From assembly GCF_000189635.1 (NCBI RefSeq), contig NW_002476233.1, positions 1 to 64,000 on the forward strand: a stretch of 64,000 bases of DNA. Reading direction: 5' to 3'. How positions within the stretch are numbered: the stretch's first letter is position 1; each line of letters opens with the position of its first letter. The position numbers were made by a program, and so were the translations under genes. Source of the DNA: Tetrahymena thermophila SB210 (Eukaryota > Ciliophora > Oligohymenophorea > Hymenostomatida > Tetrahymenidae). Below are positions 39,158 through 55,400 of this stretch, one piece after another. Below the pieces are notes generated by a model, which had not been told where the DNA came from, searched no databases, and worked only from the letters and a program-made list of their open reading frames with translations.

Positions 39158-42100
39158 TCAAATTTGTAAATTATCTGTATATCCTATTCCATACTTGCAT
39201 ATAACTTCACTTTCTACTAGTTTAGAGTGATTAACTCTCGTAGGAACCTAAAATGGAGGTTTGTATAATTTTACTTAAAAATCCTAGATATTCAAATTGC
39301 CATCTATAAAAAGAGGTGAATAGTGCCAGAGAAGTAGATTTTATCTGGAATCTAAAATTTACACAATAACGTGATATTTATCCAGTATCTTTTTGTTTTT
39401 CTCAAAAAATTTAGGCATATCTAAGTCTACCATTACCTCTTCTAAAAACTAAATTTCACGTTCATCATTTGGTATTTTAAATTTATTGCCTTAATTAATA
39501 TTGAAATTATTTAGTAATTTAAAAAAAATGAATAAATTTACATTAGAATGAAATTTTTGCTTTATTATCATCAGCATAAATTAATGAGTCCTTTAGCAGA
39601 GACATTTTGAATGTTGTAGGATATTTATCTTGCACATTTACAATACCATCCATAAATAATGAAATAGGTTTTAATGGTTTAGGATTATCAATTATAGATT
39701 TATTTAATATTTAATCAACAATTCCTGTTTTATTATTTTATGATTCATTAACTAAGCTTGAATTTGGATTAATCATTGTGCTTTGCACATTGTTGTCTTT
39801 AATAGAACTTTCATTTGGATTTTCACCTTTTACAACTTCTTATTGCTATTATTACTACTATTATACCTAGCTTATTTATACATTTTCTTGTGTTTTATCG
39901 TTTTCTTTCTAGCTTTAATTTACTATACTTGATTAAGGTCTTTACTGTGGTTCCTTTTTTTCAAGCTCTGGATCTATCTAAGTTTTTTCTTCTTCCACTT
40001 ATTTTTAAATTTGTGCTAAATTGCCTTCCATTAGTTGCTAAATTTTCAAAATAAAAAAAAAGTAAATTAATAAAACTAGTTAAATTCTGTGCAGAAATTA
40101 CATATTCTATAGCCATATCTGAATATTTAATTAGATTGTAATTTAAAGGAGGTTGTAAAACAGGCATTTTGCACAGCCTTACTCTAAATTTACCTGTATT
40201 CAATAATATGTTTCTTTTTTACAGTTTAAGTAGAGGAGCATGCATCCAGCCTAAAATGGATCCGTTTTCATTAAAAAGTGTAATAAGTATTATTGCATTC
40301 TAAAAATTATGATAACTAAATTAAGCTAAAAGATTATTATTTCTTGTCTAGAAAGTATGAGTAAAATCCACTTCATAGTTATTTTTGTCTTATTGATTGA
40401 CTCTTGATTAAACTGCTACAACACATGGTTAATTAGAAGCATCTTAGATAATCTACAATTTTTAAATTATTTTAATACTTACTAATGAATGATATTTAAA
40501 CTAAAAGCATTAATTACAGTGTTATCCATTATGAGTGCTCCTTTTATATTAATCAGTGTTTCTAAATTTTAATTTAAATTTAAAAGTTTCGTAATTTTAA
40601 ATGAAATTCCATCTGAGGTCAAATTTTCAACCTTTCCATCTTTTACTCTTTTAATTATGAAAATTTTCTTTTAAAAATTCATTTTAATTGTTAAATTTAC
40701 TAAAAGTAGCTAGAAGGAAGTAATTCTTTAATTTAATCGTCTAATGTTTTCTTTAAAAACTCATTCCCTGTTTAAGCCTAAGTACTTAATATTTACTTAT
40801 TTGGTGTATTTAAGTATTCAGAAACTTCATTGGGATTTACTAGTGAATTTATGTAATGTTTATTTAATTTTTTTGTAATTGTTTCTATCATCTTATCTTT
40901 ATCTAATTTATTGTAATTATACGAATATCCCCATATTTTATCTTAATTTTCGCTTGTGCTTAGATTTTGTTATGTTTTAGGTCTTGAATATTAATCCAAA
41001 ATATCTTCATATTCTTCAACTTATCCTTCATGCTTAGAGTGAGGAACTCTCTTTATCGATAATATTTCCTTTGCTCTCTCTCCTGCAATCTGCTACTTTT
41101 TTAAAGCAGATTCGATTGTAGATTTATCTTAATTCTTTAAATGTAGCTTTGGAACAAAATAATGTTCTGAAAAAGGATCTATTGTATAGCTTGAAGGGAA
41201 ATGCTCTGGTAAAAATAATCTAAAGTAAAAGTATCCATTTGTTAAAGAAGGTAGTCCTACTTTGTTAATTAAAAATCTATCATACATTTAATCATAAAGA
41301 GGGATCTTAAAAGCTCCGCCATTAAAAACACCCATAGGATCAAATATTTCATGTAAACTCCATCCAAAAAATCGCCATTTGTATGGCATTTCCTTAACAT
41401 AATTATTTGTAAGAATATTTAAAAATATTTAATATTTTTGAAAAGAAACTAAATTACTCCTTTATTGGCATACCAGATTTCAATATATAAAAGCTCATCT
41501 TTATCTGGCTTGATTCCTTTAACAAAATCTTAATTGCCAAAAAAGCATGTATTATTATATCTTTTTTTAAACAAAATTTGAAAAATAATATTAATTTTAA
41601 TAATTATTTACTAAGAAATAGGCTATGGTTCCGGAATGTATTCTTTGGTTTATTTATAAGCTAGATACTAAAGATGCCTTTTTGAAAATCCATACTTTAT
41701 GTATATTTTTCCTATTTCTTCAGGAATCCAGTTAATAAACTCAAAAGTTAAATAAAACCCATCTTGAGGATTGTAAGGGTCTGTAATGACTAGCTTATTC
41801 TAAAAATATTTAAAAGAGGGATCTTCCTCCTTTGACTAAATTTTCTTCTTAAAATATAACTCTCTAGCTTCTTATTTAAGTATTTGTTCAACATCAGCCA
41901 TAAAAGGAAGTTCTCCATAATGAACTAGATCTAAATTCATCTTTGGATTCTATTTAATTTAATAGTAAATTAAAAAAGAGAAACAGAAATTTATTACTGA
42001 ATTTAATGTATTTTTTTAATTATTTGGTTGGATATAAGTGAACTGTAAATATAGCATTTATGTATGGATTTAAAAGTTGTATTTTATTTGATGATTTATG

Positions 42101-42619
42101 TAAAATAAAATAAATTTATTACCTTTTTTTAAATAAATGTTGAAATTATTTCTTAAATATAGTCAAGTTTTTTCTTTAAGTTTTTATATTCTTATGAAAA
42201 AGGATCAAGCAATCTCATTTGCAAAAGTAGATCTGCTTCCTCTGCTTTAAAATATTCAAACATGTGATCATCTGTTTTTATTCCTCTAGGAGCATTTGTT
42301 GTAAGGTTATTCATATACGGTGTGCGTTATTCTAAAATTGTTCCATTTTCTGCTTTTTACAAATATAGTTTCTATGAATAATTATGAAATTTTGTAAAAA
42401 GGTTGAATTATTATCATTTTTTTGTAATATAACTAAATTATTATTCTAATTATTTTTCATATTAATTGACATTTGTTTAATAAAAGTTACCTCTATGGAG
42501 GAATAATGAGAGTAGTTATAAACTGGAGGAATAGTGCAATAATATTAAGCTACTGTTCCTTAGTCTACTTAATATTATGGCAGTGGTGGTAAACTAGGAT
42601 AATCAATAAAATTGTACAT
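39158..42619 (-). CDS. CCDC17-like protein with C2-like modules
   Basis: Minus-strand gene, ATG 42617-42619, stop TGA at 39158-39160. Exon 1 is 42619-42491 and exon 2 is 42371-42123, both phase 0; several later exons follow. Roughly 900 residues. The first module contains DPYNPQDGFYLTFEF, then RFFGWSLHEIFDPMGVFNGG followed by FKIPLYD and a strand-rich GYFYFRLFL. This pattern (DPY..P..GF, GW..L.LFD...G, W/FK(I/V)PL, LFLRL) matches what I remember of CCDC17, a C2-like coiled-coil protein. A similar second module (ILGWMHAPLL, TGKFRVRL) lies near 40.1-40.3 kb. A linker with charged helices lies near 40.9-41.1 kb and a poly-Gln run near 39.84-39.87 kb. The gene converges on the dynein, 220 bp apart. 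The CCDC17 assignment is from memory; the coding call is firm. Confidence 0.6.
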
Positions 42620-43457
42620 TTTTTGGTAAGTATTAAATATATAAAATTTTTTAATAAAATTAATTGGTAAGTAAAGGTATTTATCAAATAATAAATATAC
42701 TTTAGAATTGCAATATGTGGGCAAAATAATGTTTGTAAAATTTGAAGTAAATATCGATTCATATAAAAACAGAATAAAATAGAAAAATTGAATTGAAAGC
42801 CAAAAATTCTATTTTAAGCTGACCTAATATTTAGGTTAAAAAAACTATTTATAATTTATCTAAATTTAGAAATTCAAGTTTAACTTTACATACAAAAAAA
42901 ATATTTTAAAATTAAAAATTAGTAAATTTAATTAAATAGCAAAAAATAAAAAATATTTTTAGTCTAATATTACTATAAAGCAAAAATATTTTAATTAATA
43001 GTTTTTTTTAATTTAATTAGCATTTTTTTATTTAATACTTATAAAATTACAGATCAATTTATTTTTTTATTCTAAATTGTAATTTAATTGTTAATATTAA
43101 AGTTACTATTAAACATATTGTTGTTATAATTTGATAAATAAATAAATAAAGATAAATGCTTAATTTAACACCATATTTATTTTTATTTTTTATTCAAAAA
43201 AATTTAAACTCAAAATTTGATTAAATTATTTTAGTTATAATCTAGTAAAAAATTTGCTTCACTATAAATCAGCTTTTTTAAGAATAATAATTACCAAAAA
43301 GATCTAAAAATAATTTGTTTATGATATAGTATCTTTATTAATTTATCTTATTAAATTTTTAATTTCTCTAAATACTCATAGCTTGTGAAATTATATTTCA
43401 TTTTTTAGGTTTTGGTAATTAAGGATGATATTCAACCTTTATATATTTAATTATGAA
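42620..43457. other. Intergenic spacer between two minus-strand genes
   Basis: 838 bp of AT-rich DNA upstream of the CCDC17-like gene and downstream of the Cys-rich gene. I see no reading frame, repeat or RNA gene in it. Confidence 0.6.
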
Positions 43458-46400
43458 TCAATTTTTATTTTTAAGTCTGTCTTAAGCTAATTATTTCCAC
43501 AACCTAACAAATTTAGATAATTTTATTTGAAGGGTTAAGTTTTGATTAGTAGAATATTTTTAATTAAACTTATTATTATCCAATAAGGTTTTTTCGTTTT
43601 TAAAATCTTCAAAATTTTAATTTTAACTTTTTTATATTTAAATTTATTTGTTTGGTTAAGCATAAGCTTCATCTGTTTATACGTCATAGGTATTTTATGA
43701 AACTAATAATCTGGATAAGCTTACAGTATCTCTTACTTAAAAATCTTGCATTTTTTGTAATTACCCTCTTGATGTATCTAGTTTACTCTCACAATCATCA
43801 AACTTATTTATGGAAGAATAAACATTATAGCTTCTATTAGATAGTTTTATATTATCCTCATCATTAAATAGTGTCTAATTTTCGGCAAAACTGTTAAGTT
43901 AAATATCTGAAATTAGTTTTTCACTTTAAAGGTAATTTTGCTTTAATGTTGATTCTACAAAGTTCTTTTAATACTTTTAAAACTTCGTTTAACTTTTATC
44001 CAAGTTAATCTCACTTATAGGTATCTATGTATTTGTAAATTCATTTGTTTATTACGAAATAAAAGGCTGTCTGCTTGTCGATTTATTAGATACAAGAAAA
44101 GATAAATCTTATAAACTGTCTCTTTAAGTTGAAGCAGGTGTTATTTAGTTCATTCGTCTCAATCCAAGCATTTTATTTTGTCTTTGATCTTAAAATTATT
44201 TAGGTTGAATTTAATACTATTTAATGTCTAGCTATTTTGCTTTTACTAATTATTATTAATTTTTTTATTCTTCCTCTTCATCTATAGGAGTGTAATCTCC
44301 TCTATCTTCAACAGTAGACCCAAACAAATTTTGACTATTTTCATCTTGTTGAAGCTCTAGTAAAAATTATTGAGACATATTTTTATTACAATTTAAATAG
44401 CAGCTAGCTTTATAATTTATATGAGCTTTTATCTTATTTTCTTTACATATTCTAATTCAATATATAAAAAATTAATTTTTTTATCTATTTAAATAATTAA
44501 AATTAGTTACTTTTAAAAATTGTCAGCTGCCAATTAATTACAATCAAAGCACTCTGTTCTGAACAAACATTATTCCTAAAAATAATCCTACCAACCATCT
44601 TTTTGTTTGTCAGTTGTTACATTTTTAAAATTCATTTTTCGAATATACTGTAAAAATAAATCTTCAACATTTTATTCTGGTTAACAAGTTAAACCCCAAT
44701 TGTTGCCACAAAATTAGCAATATTATTTTATTTTTTTATCAAAAATACCTCCTAATTAAATAAAATTATTGATTTAAATTATAATTATTTATAACAATTT
44801 CTACATACCTACTAGAGCACATGCTTTTGAATAGTTTCTGCTTCTGTATAACCAATATTTTATCAAAATCTTAGTAGAATTAGGAATATCAGATGGTCTA
44901 TTTGGTTTCATTTAAGCTTCAAGCGAAAATAAATTTTACCTCTATTAATCTTCTAAGTAATAATCTTATTCTAAATTATACATGTAATCATCAAATTCCT
45001 GATCGCTTTAGTTTTAAATGTTGCTATTTTTAGAGTTGTTTAGTAAAGCTTCTTTATTTTCTGCCATAAACAAATTTTATTTGATTCTTTTCATTTTCTT
45101 CATAAGTAAATAGTGTTTAAAGTCACTTCTTTTTTTCAACTTTAAATTTATATTTTCCATTTGCTCAAGAATCAAGTCTCTATATCTGTTTATAAAACCT
45201 TCATTAAAAAAAAATATAAATAATTAAAAATTACTTTTGCTTAGTCTCTTTGTTTAGAACTTTAGAAATGTTTCTCCTCAACCAATATTTATTTGATTAA
45301 ATAAAATTCTTTCTAAAATTAGGATTTTCAAATTATGATTTCTTAAGATTGATGTAGTTCTAAACTTTCATTTATTCTTTTTCTTTTAGAAATTTAATAT
45401 AATAAATAAAGGATTTTATTTTTACCTTTTTATAAGTATTTTTTCTTAATTTGAATTTTAGTTTTTTAAAACATAAATTTTTTTTTAAACTTTTTTTAAA
45501 ATTATTTTTATTGTAAGAAAATATGAAAACATATTTTATCTAAATTACCTTTTTAAATACTTAATAAAATAATAGTTAATATTTATTTATGTAAAGTAAA
45601 TTTTATTTACATTTTGACCTTCTCTTTTTTATTTTATTGCTTAATATTTTATTCTAAATCTCCTTAAGAAGATTCAACATTTTGTTTTTCTTCAATATTA
45701 GTTTCAACATTTTATTTCACCTTCCATATTCCAAAGAATTTTCCTCCAACTATACAGATTTTATGAACAAAGTAGCAAAGAATAATCCATAGAAAAATAA
45801 TAGGAAATGTCATTTAATCTTTGAATAAATTATGTTAAGCACTTGTTATATTATAAATGCCAAAAACACAGTTCATCATACCTATTAAAAAAAGGCTATG
45901 AACAAAATAGAACTATGAAGAAAAGCACCACCTATCAAGATCTACTAATTCTTCATCAATTTTTCTATTTTCTTTTTTTGACTATTCTTTAATTTGCATT
46001 TGTTCGCCACTTTCCTCACCTTCACTTTTGCTTTCAATGTTAGGTTCATTTGCTTTCCATGCTTACCTTCAATTCAATTAAAATTTAATCATTTTAATAA
46101 TAAAATTATCTTTTTAAAACAAGTAAAGTACTTTCTAAATAAAAATCTCTTTTTAGATTTTTTTGCATAATCTAAGAAATCCATATCATGATATCCAACC
46201 CATAAATGGTAATAAACTATATCAATAGCTAATCTAAATGGTAAAATAATCACAGTGAACAAAAAGTAATAGATGTAAGATTCTCTTTCTATGTTGTAAG
46301 CATTGGCAATTTAATTTTATTCATAAAAGATCCAGCATTAAGATGTTATTATTGGCTATTAAATTATTTAATAAATTTTTATGTTTAAAAAAAAATAAAT

Positions 46401-49400
46401 TTATACTAAGACTAGAGGACCAATCATACCATTAACAAAATCTGCGTATCTATCTATAACCTCATCAGAGTCAGTATCTATTTCATGATTTTTTTAAGAT
46501 TAAAGATTCTACTTTTTATTAGCTTGATCATTTATTTTTTCTTTAGCAAGTATTTAAGATTAATTTTTTCTATTTAACTATTATCCTTATAATTTAGAAT
46601 CTAAAAGGTTCTTGAAGTAAGATTCATTGATATCATTTTCATCACTTTCATCAAAAGAAGAATTTAATTCTTCTTTACTTGTTTTAGTCTATCTATGAAT
46701 ATCACTTTACATTTTTAATTAGTGCTTTTTTCTTTTTTAATTTTTTTCTATATCTGATCCTTTTTTTATTTCATATTAACATATCAATTTTTCTTTTGTA
46801 AATAAAATATTTACCTTAATTTTAAAATAGAGATTCAAAGCTCTCTTCAAAATTATCAGAAAAATACACACTAGAGTTATTTAAAGTTTATTCACCGTCA
46901 TCTATTATAATTAAAATTTATTTTTTAAATTAATAAATGATTTCTCATAAAATTATCAAAACTATTTCACAGTTAATAACTTTTAAAATTTATTACATTT
47001 TTAGTTCAAATTTTACAATAGAATTATTACCTTATTAAATTAATGATAGATTTAAGAGAGTATCTTACTATTCTTCTTTTTATCTAGCTTCCCATGACCT
47101 TTGAAATAATAAAAATATTAAATTTTTTTCGAAAAGAAAAGCAAAAATTTACTCTTAAGCTACATCAATAAAATCTTCTACTTCTTTCATGATTACATTT
47201 ATATAAGTTCTTTCTATCATTTATATCCCTTATTCAATAAAAAATGATAGCAAAAAGTCAATAAAATCATTTGCTCCAAGAGTTGCTACATCCAGTGTGC
47301 AATCTAAACCATAGGCAATAGGAGCACTAAGTATTTTTTTAGAAAAGAATTTTGATCCAAGAATTTCAGATAACATTCCCAAAATCTTAAGAGTGCAAAG
47401 GTAATACCACACATTTTCACCAAAATTTGTAGATATTGACCATTAGATGATAATTTCCATAATAATTATCATAAAAAAATAAAAAAGCATAAAATATGAT
47501 TTCTCCCAAAATCTTTTAAACCATGAATTTCCATCAGAAGCGTATTACTCTAACTTATATTCTTCTTTTGTTTTATTTTAAGAAATAAGTAAATCTGAGC
47601 AAGCATACATTATATAAAGCCCGATAATTATTATTGATAATCCATATCTTCCATTTCTTAAATTATCCATTTCATCATCTGAGAAAGAAATTTCATCATC
47701 CTTTCAGTATTAAATATTACAAATTTATTTTATATAAAATATGGTTTCTATCATAAAAACAAGAAGTTAATCAAGTTAAATTAAAATTTTAAATTATAAA
47801 AATTTTTTTGTTTAACAAATAAAAATAAAAGTTTACTTTGTAGTTATCAAAAATAGTTAATTGGCATGAATCAGTTTTTGGATCACATCCATAAATATTG
47901 AATTGATAATCCCAAAATCTACCACCCATAATAGCAAGATTCAATATTAAAATAATCCCTAAAGGAATCAAAGTCAAAAATGTGCCATAGATTGCACTTG
48001 GATAAATAGTTTATATGCACTCTATGATTTTGGTTTAAAATTTACTTTTTGACCTTTTTTAAAATAAAATTGTTTAAATATTAATTAATTATTTCGTCAT
48101 TATGATGAATTAATTTATTTGCTTTCCATAAAATATGTTTTTTATTTCATATAAATTAATTTATTATTTCTTCATATAAACTAAGTTAATTAAATTTTTT
48201 TATTAGATTTTAAATAAGTAAAATATACCTTCTTAAAATAATATGATAGCCAGTAAAAATGCAGATAGACATTAAACTAAAAAATCCAATTATAAAATAC
48301 ATAATTAAGTAAACTCTAATATCAAGGGCGAATGCAATAGTTAGTTCTGATTAAGTCATGCTATGAAAAGAAACTAAAAGATCATAATTAAATGGTTCTT
48401 TTCCATTAGCTTAATCATCTGTAGGAGTTACAAAGCTTTCGAAATTTATTTAGCCATTAATTATTTATTTTTCCAGGCTGTTTATCTAGAAGGTGTTTTT
48501 TATCATTAAATTTAACATTTAGAAATAATTAATTTATTTTACTTGGTAATAGTTGATTTACAGAGATATCTTTTTTGGCAATTTGTTTTCAGGTACTTCT
48601 GAATCAATTTAAATTTCTACTAAATCATCAATTGGGATTTCATCTGAGTTGGCTTCTTCTGAATTAAATTGATATGGACTTGCTTTCATAGAAAACAAAG
48701 CTTACTCTTTTTGCTAACGATACCATAAATCTTAAGTAAACGGGAAAAATGTGTATTCATCTAATACACAATCAAACCCGACATTTTCACACTCATCACT
48801 ATAAGGTTTATCTCCAAAAACAAATGGATCTATCACTTTAACATTTTGAGGTGATACTAAGTTGCAATTTTCATGATTTTCAGTAATTTAATAAAAAAAT
48901 CCCATACTTCCAAACTATCTGCAATTACTAAAATAAGGAATATAAGGCATAAAAACTCCCTTTAGCTTTGAAAAATATGTATCTGTAGAAAGTGCTGCAT
49001 TAGTTTATGTTAAATCATTTTACTCAAGAGGTAGTTAATTATAATAATTCTCTTGGTAACTTACTAGATAATCCCCAATTTATAATTATTTATCTAAATT
49101 TATAGCATTCACAGGAACAGTTATTTGTTTTTAATTTATGTAAAAAATGAATGATTAATTTTCACCATAAATTGCCCTCTTTGGACTCTCTAATGATACA
49201 CTTACAGAATTTAAAAAATTTAATCTATTTTTTAAAAGAAAGAAATATTTTAATTATGTTTGAATATACTATTGAATTTTCTTATTGTTTAAAATAAATA
49301 AGATTGTTTGTAGAACTAAAAAATTTTGTAATTAATTGTCTTCTCTTAAAATAAACTATGTATATCTATTTACCTCAAGCTATAATATTTAGAATTTAAT

Positions 49401-52400
49401 ATTTTAATTAAAATCATTAATTTCTAATCTTTCATTGAATATAAGCTGAATTTATGAATTACATCGATGGGCTATTTCAAGCTATTCACTAATTTCTAAG
49501 GCAAATCTATACATTAATAAGAATCATTATCTAATATTATGCTTTCTGACATTATTATGCAGAGCTAGTTTATTTGAAAAAATAATTTATATAAATTATT
49601 TAATTAAGTCAAGCACTTTACTATCCAGTCAGCTTCATAAGTAAAAATATCCCCGGTATTGTCTTTGTATGTGTGCTTCATTTATCTCATATCAAACGTT
49701 ACATTAGCAATAGTTTAAGAAGGCTATTTAGTTTGAAATAAAAGAAATTCTATTTTTAGGTTAAGATTTATAAAGTTAAGAATATTTACAAAATCGAAAA
49801 TTTTGCTTTTGAGCTTAAATTCTCCTCCACTATCCATAATCTATTTGTAATATTTTTGATTCAACTCAATTGAATTAATACTTTTGATTTAAATTTTATA
49901 TTAAAATACTTTACCTCCTCTTGGCTATACATTGAGAAGAGCAAAGGATTTATATTCATCTCATCAATTTGTAATGATCTACGCTAATTATTTGGTACAT
50001 TTAAATCTAAGTTTCTTTTTTAAAAGAAATCCTTTTATTATGTAATTTCAAAGCTTTACTGTTCACTTTCCATTGTTTGTAAAGTATTTTTTATGATTAT
50101 GCTTGTTAACAATGTTAAAAATAAATAATTTTTCATTTAAACCATTAACTAACTATATCTATTTGCTTGATTATTGATATTAATATTTTTAATATTATTA
50201 GTAAATTTTAACAAAACCAATATTATTTATATATTTAATAATTTGATTTTATTTTATTGATAAAAAAATTAGTAGGTTCAGATGTAAATAAAATTCTGTA
50301 ATAGTTATTAATTACTGGTAATAAAATTAATATCTTAGCTGATATTTCTATGATTTGTTTCTTTAAAAATGATTTGGAATTTTAATTGATACAAATTTTT
50401 ATATTTTTTCATTTTTAATAACTATTTATACTATCATTATTTTTTTTTTTTTTTGCTATATAAGCTAATAAAAAATATAAACTAAAAAAAATCTACCAGA
50501 TCAATAGCGAATTAATTGAATTAAAACATAATTTTAAAAAAAATAATTTTATTTATTTCATGAGAATATTAAATATTTTACAACTAATTTATTAATCTTA
50601 TTTTTTTATTCCATTAAACTTTATTTATTTTTATCTAAATCTAATAACATGCTATTACTATATATTTGTTATTTTCTAAAATTTTATGAAGCACTATTTT
50701 ATAATATTAAATTAATGAGGAACTTAATTAAAAAATTACATAAGTTACTTACTGATTTTATTTTATATTAATTAAAAATATTGTAACACACATAATTATT
50801 AATAGTGCCTTTTAAAATGAGTATATTTAACTAGTTTAAGAATTTAGATCTCTTTGGAAGCACCGTTTAGTTAAATTACAGAAAATAATTAGAATATGTT
50901 ACAAACTTTGGCGCACTTGGGACGATAATAATGATTTCATTTATAGCTAGTTTTTTATGGAACAGTAAATTCAAATTATTTTATTGTAGAACTAATGAAA
51001 TTCTACATTAACTTTTATAGTTTGTTTAAAATGTATTTAACTTAACATTCAACTGTATTTTAAAGAGGCGATATAGTTTATCAATAAAGAAACTTTAATT
51101 GTACAAGAATATTTAAATTATCAGACAGACCCAACTCTCTTGACTTTAAATTAGCATAATTATATGTTTGGAGTCAGAATAAAATAGTCTAATTTCTTAA
51201 GCAGACCTTTCTTTAACATAACTTTAGAGCAAAGGTAAAAACATAGCAAACACAAATTTGTAATATATAATTTTAGAAATTATTATTAGGATGATAGTGG
51301 AATCAAATAAGAAGTGAAAATTTTACAGCTTGTGCCATGCACAGAATAGCACTGGAAAAAATTTGATGGCTCTTATAACTTTACAAATTATCTTAATTAA
51401 AATAAATATGATTTTCTTTGTCCCAGGTAATATTTAATTGAATAATCTATAATAAATAATTAAAAGCCATCTAATATAGATTAGAAGATGAAATGTATTT
51501 ATCAGGAATGTATAACAGCTAAACATTTTCTTTTTTAAAAATATATGTTTCTGATTGTGTGAATGCAACTACACCTAGAGGTAAAAAACATATTTTATTT
51601 TGAAATACATATTTTACAAAAGTATATTATTTTTATTTAATTTAATATTTAACTAACTAGCTATAGGATAATGGGATCCTGTATGTGCCTCATAGGAAGA
51701 AATTGAAAGCGAATTATTAAAAATAGGAGCTCATGGTTTTTCATTTATTATGACAAGTAGTCTAATAAATATTTAAAATTATACATAGTGGAATCAGTAC
51801 TATCTAAATGATGATCATTATTTTACTTTTGTGCCAAAAAAAATGGCTAAAAATACAAATACATTTTTGAGGCTTTACAACCTTACAAGTGATGTCAGTT
51901 TATGGCCTTTAGATTAAATTGTAGAAGATAGCATTTTTTCCTATTAAACAGGAGATATGTAATAAACTATAGAATTAGGTAGAAACGATGATAAATATGT
52001 CGTTTTGTATATTAGAAGGAGTCCTTTCAATTAACAAATTTAGAGAAGGTATTAAAAAATATCTGAGTTTATGAGTGCATTAGGAGGATTTATTCAGCTT
52101 ATTTTCATTATATTTAGGTATTTTATATTTCTTCTAAACAATTTTAGCAAATAAATAAATAATAAATTATAGTTTCATCTTTAAAAAATATAACGAAGTA
52201 AATCTCTAAATAGATTTAATAAACTAATTGTATGATTTTTAGATAGATGAGGTATCATCTGCATAAAGTAAAAAATGTCTAAATTCTTTGCAGCAAGATT
52301 TCGAAGAAAATCAACTAATTTCTAAAAAAAAAGATGATTTCCCAAATACTCAAAAAATTGTAAGAAATAGTATTATTAATAAAAAGTTAGATTTTCTTTA

Positions 52401-55400
52401 AGTAGATGATTCAATCAAACTAGATTCTGCTGCTCAAATTAGCTCTGAAAAATCCAAAAGTTAAAATGCTTTTTCTAAGTTAAATAATACTAATAATGAA
52501 GACAAGCATATTGGTATGACATCTCCTACACAAATTCTAAGGATTTAATTAAATAAAAGCACTCAGAAAAAAATGAACATCAAGAATAATTTTGAATAGA
52601 AAACTTTATTTCAAGGGAACAGAAATGATATTATAAGCCAACCAAAATAAAATCATAAAAAAAAAGATCAATAAAATAATATTTTTTTTGATTTTAAGAT
52701 ATAAAATAACTTCAGCATAGATAATTATAAATAAAAGACTTCAAAAGAAGAAGAAAAAATTCAATAATATTTTACTAAAATATAAAATGAAATTGAGATA
52801 TAATAAAAATTAAAGCAAAAAAAGACTTCTTTTTTATAAAAAATAGTAAATAAATTTAAAAGAAAAAATAAAGAATAAAAAAATAATTTTTTACAATAAA
52901 ATTAAATATAAAACTATAAATAAAGCTCCTAAAAATAAGATATCCCTTATACTGAAAAAATTAAATACGTTGTCTACAAATTCAGAGAGCTTATTAAAGA
53001 GAAAGAACATCTATTTTTAAGTTCATCAATTTTTATGTGCTTTGAAAGTTACAAGAAAAAGTGGTAAATGCTCAAAAAGGGTTTTGAATACATCAAAAAT
53101 GATTTAGATATTTGCATAATTATTGAAAAAATTTAAGAAATGTAAAAAATGAAAAACTTATTTTTGACTTAAGAATAAGAGATTATTTTTAATTTTATTC
53201 CAAAGCCAATTATTACTCCATCTAGCAATTTATAACAATTAAATAGGCGCAGTCTTGTCAATGATGAATTAATTACTCATCATTTCAATTAATTTTAATA
53301 AAATAATACTTAATAAAATTAAGATTTACCAACGTTGGTAACAAGAATGTCATACAATACTTTAGGAGCTTATCAAGTAATAAAATCATTTAATAATTTC
53401 TTTAATCATTATTAAAATAAAAATTAATACTGCCTTTTAATTATCATAAACTATTTTTCTGATAATAATTTATTTAATTGTTTTATTTAAAAAATAACAA
53501 GATTTTATTTGAAAGCTATTTAAAAGTTATATAAGAAAAAGATGAATAAAGCTAGTAAATTAATTAAAAACAGTTTAATTAATATATTTTTTAATTTTTT
53601 TATTATATATGTTATTAATTATACAGGGTAAGCAGTAAACTTATATCTTATTTAGGTGATGAGTTGTGTGAATTGTTTGATGCATATGATTTTTTACTTT
53701 AAAATCCTTAGTCTACATAGTTACATAAAAAAATAAACACTTTAGAACTATCAAAATTTTAAAATTTTTAAAAAGGAGAAATACTTTAAGAGGCTGAAGG
53801 ATTAAAAAAATCAAATGATTTTATTTTTAGTAAAAATGCTGATTTTCAATAATCTATCAAACTTGGCCTAGAGTAGCTAAATAAATTCATTCAAAGTGAA
53901 AATATAAATTAATTATAAATTTAAGAATGTGAAATTGAAAATATAGAATCTGATACAAAATAAGAAGTTTTAACAAGCAAAGAAATGTCAGTATTATCAT
54001 AAGTATCTTAACAAGATTATGTCAGTTTTAACAATAATATTAACTAATTAAGTAATAATATTGTATAAAATTATTACCAAAAAACCATCTAAGGGTTTAT
54101 CAATAATAAAAACAAAAAATGAGATATTTATTAAATAAATACTATAATTAACTTTTAGTATGTTTCTATTTATTCTCCTATTTTTTAATAAATTCGTAGT
54201 GTTATAAGATTTAAAATAATAATTAATTATTAAAGACATTAACGTTTTTGATGTTTTAAAATATATTTATTTATTTATTTATTTATTAATTTAGGTATTA
54301 GAACATTCTCTAAATTTACTTACATTTTTTATTTAGTTAATTTAAAAAATTTAGTTTACTTAAAGTTTGAAATCCTTTTTTAGTAATGCCTTCAAATTTT
54401 TGAATTAATTATCAAAATATTTGGCTAAAACTTAAGAGATTAATTAGAATTATGTTTCATATCTTGAAGATAATTTCAAATTAAAAATAGAAATTTTTTT
54501 TATAATAAAATATATAAATTAACTCAATTATAAACTACTTTATCAATAAAACATTTTGCACAATGCCTCCAAAACAATAAAAAACCAAAAAAAATAAAAA
54601 AGCTGTTGATTTGCCAGAAAATGATAAAGATAAAGAAGAAATACTCGAGAATATTAAGATTACAGAATAAAATGATGAATTAAAATCTGAAATAGATAGC
54701 TTGGATTAATTTAAATTTTAAAAAGAAGAAGTGAACAATCCCATTAAAAAAACAAGAAAGCAAAAATTATAAATAGAATATGAATAAAGTGTTAATAAAG
54801 TTGAAAGAGCTTCCAGAAAAAAATTATTAGATAAAAACATTGATGAAGATGATAAAAATTAAAAATAGCAAACAAATAATTAATTAGACAATTAAAATGG
54901 CAATGAAGAGAAAAGTGAATAAGTAAAAAATTAATCTGAAGAAAATAATAATTAGAATGAATAAAAGAAAAAGGGAAAGTATAATTGTAGAGAAAATTAT
55001 GAAGAAATTTACAGTTTAATAAAAGGATATAGAGATACTCATACAGCTCCAGTAGATACTTTAGGATGTGATCTCTAAGGGGATGAATCTTTACCAACAA
55101 ATGATAGAAATTTTTAAAAATTAATGGCAATTATATTGAGTGTATAGACAAAAGATGAAACAACTGACCTAGTAATGAAGAAAGTAGTAAAAGAGAAAAT
55201 AACTATTGATAAAGCCGTTGAAATTCCATCGAGCGAATTAAAAGAAATAATTAAATAAGTTAACTTTAATGGAAAAAAAGTAGAATATATTAAGAACGCA
55301 GCAGAAGTTATAAAAAATACATATAACTATGTTATACCTGATTAGTATGAAGATTTAATTAAAATCAAGGGAATAGGTCCAAAAGTTGCAAATTTATTTT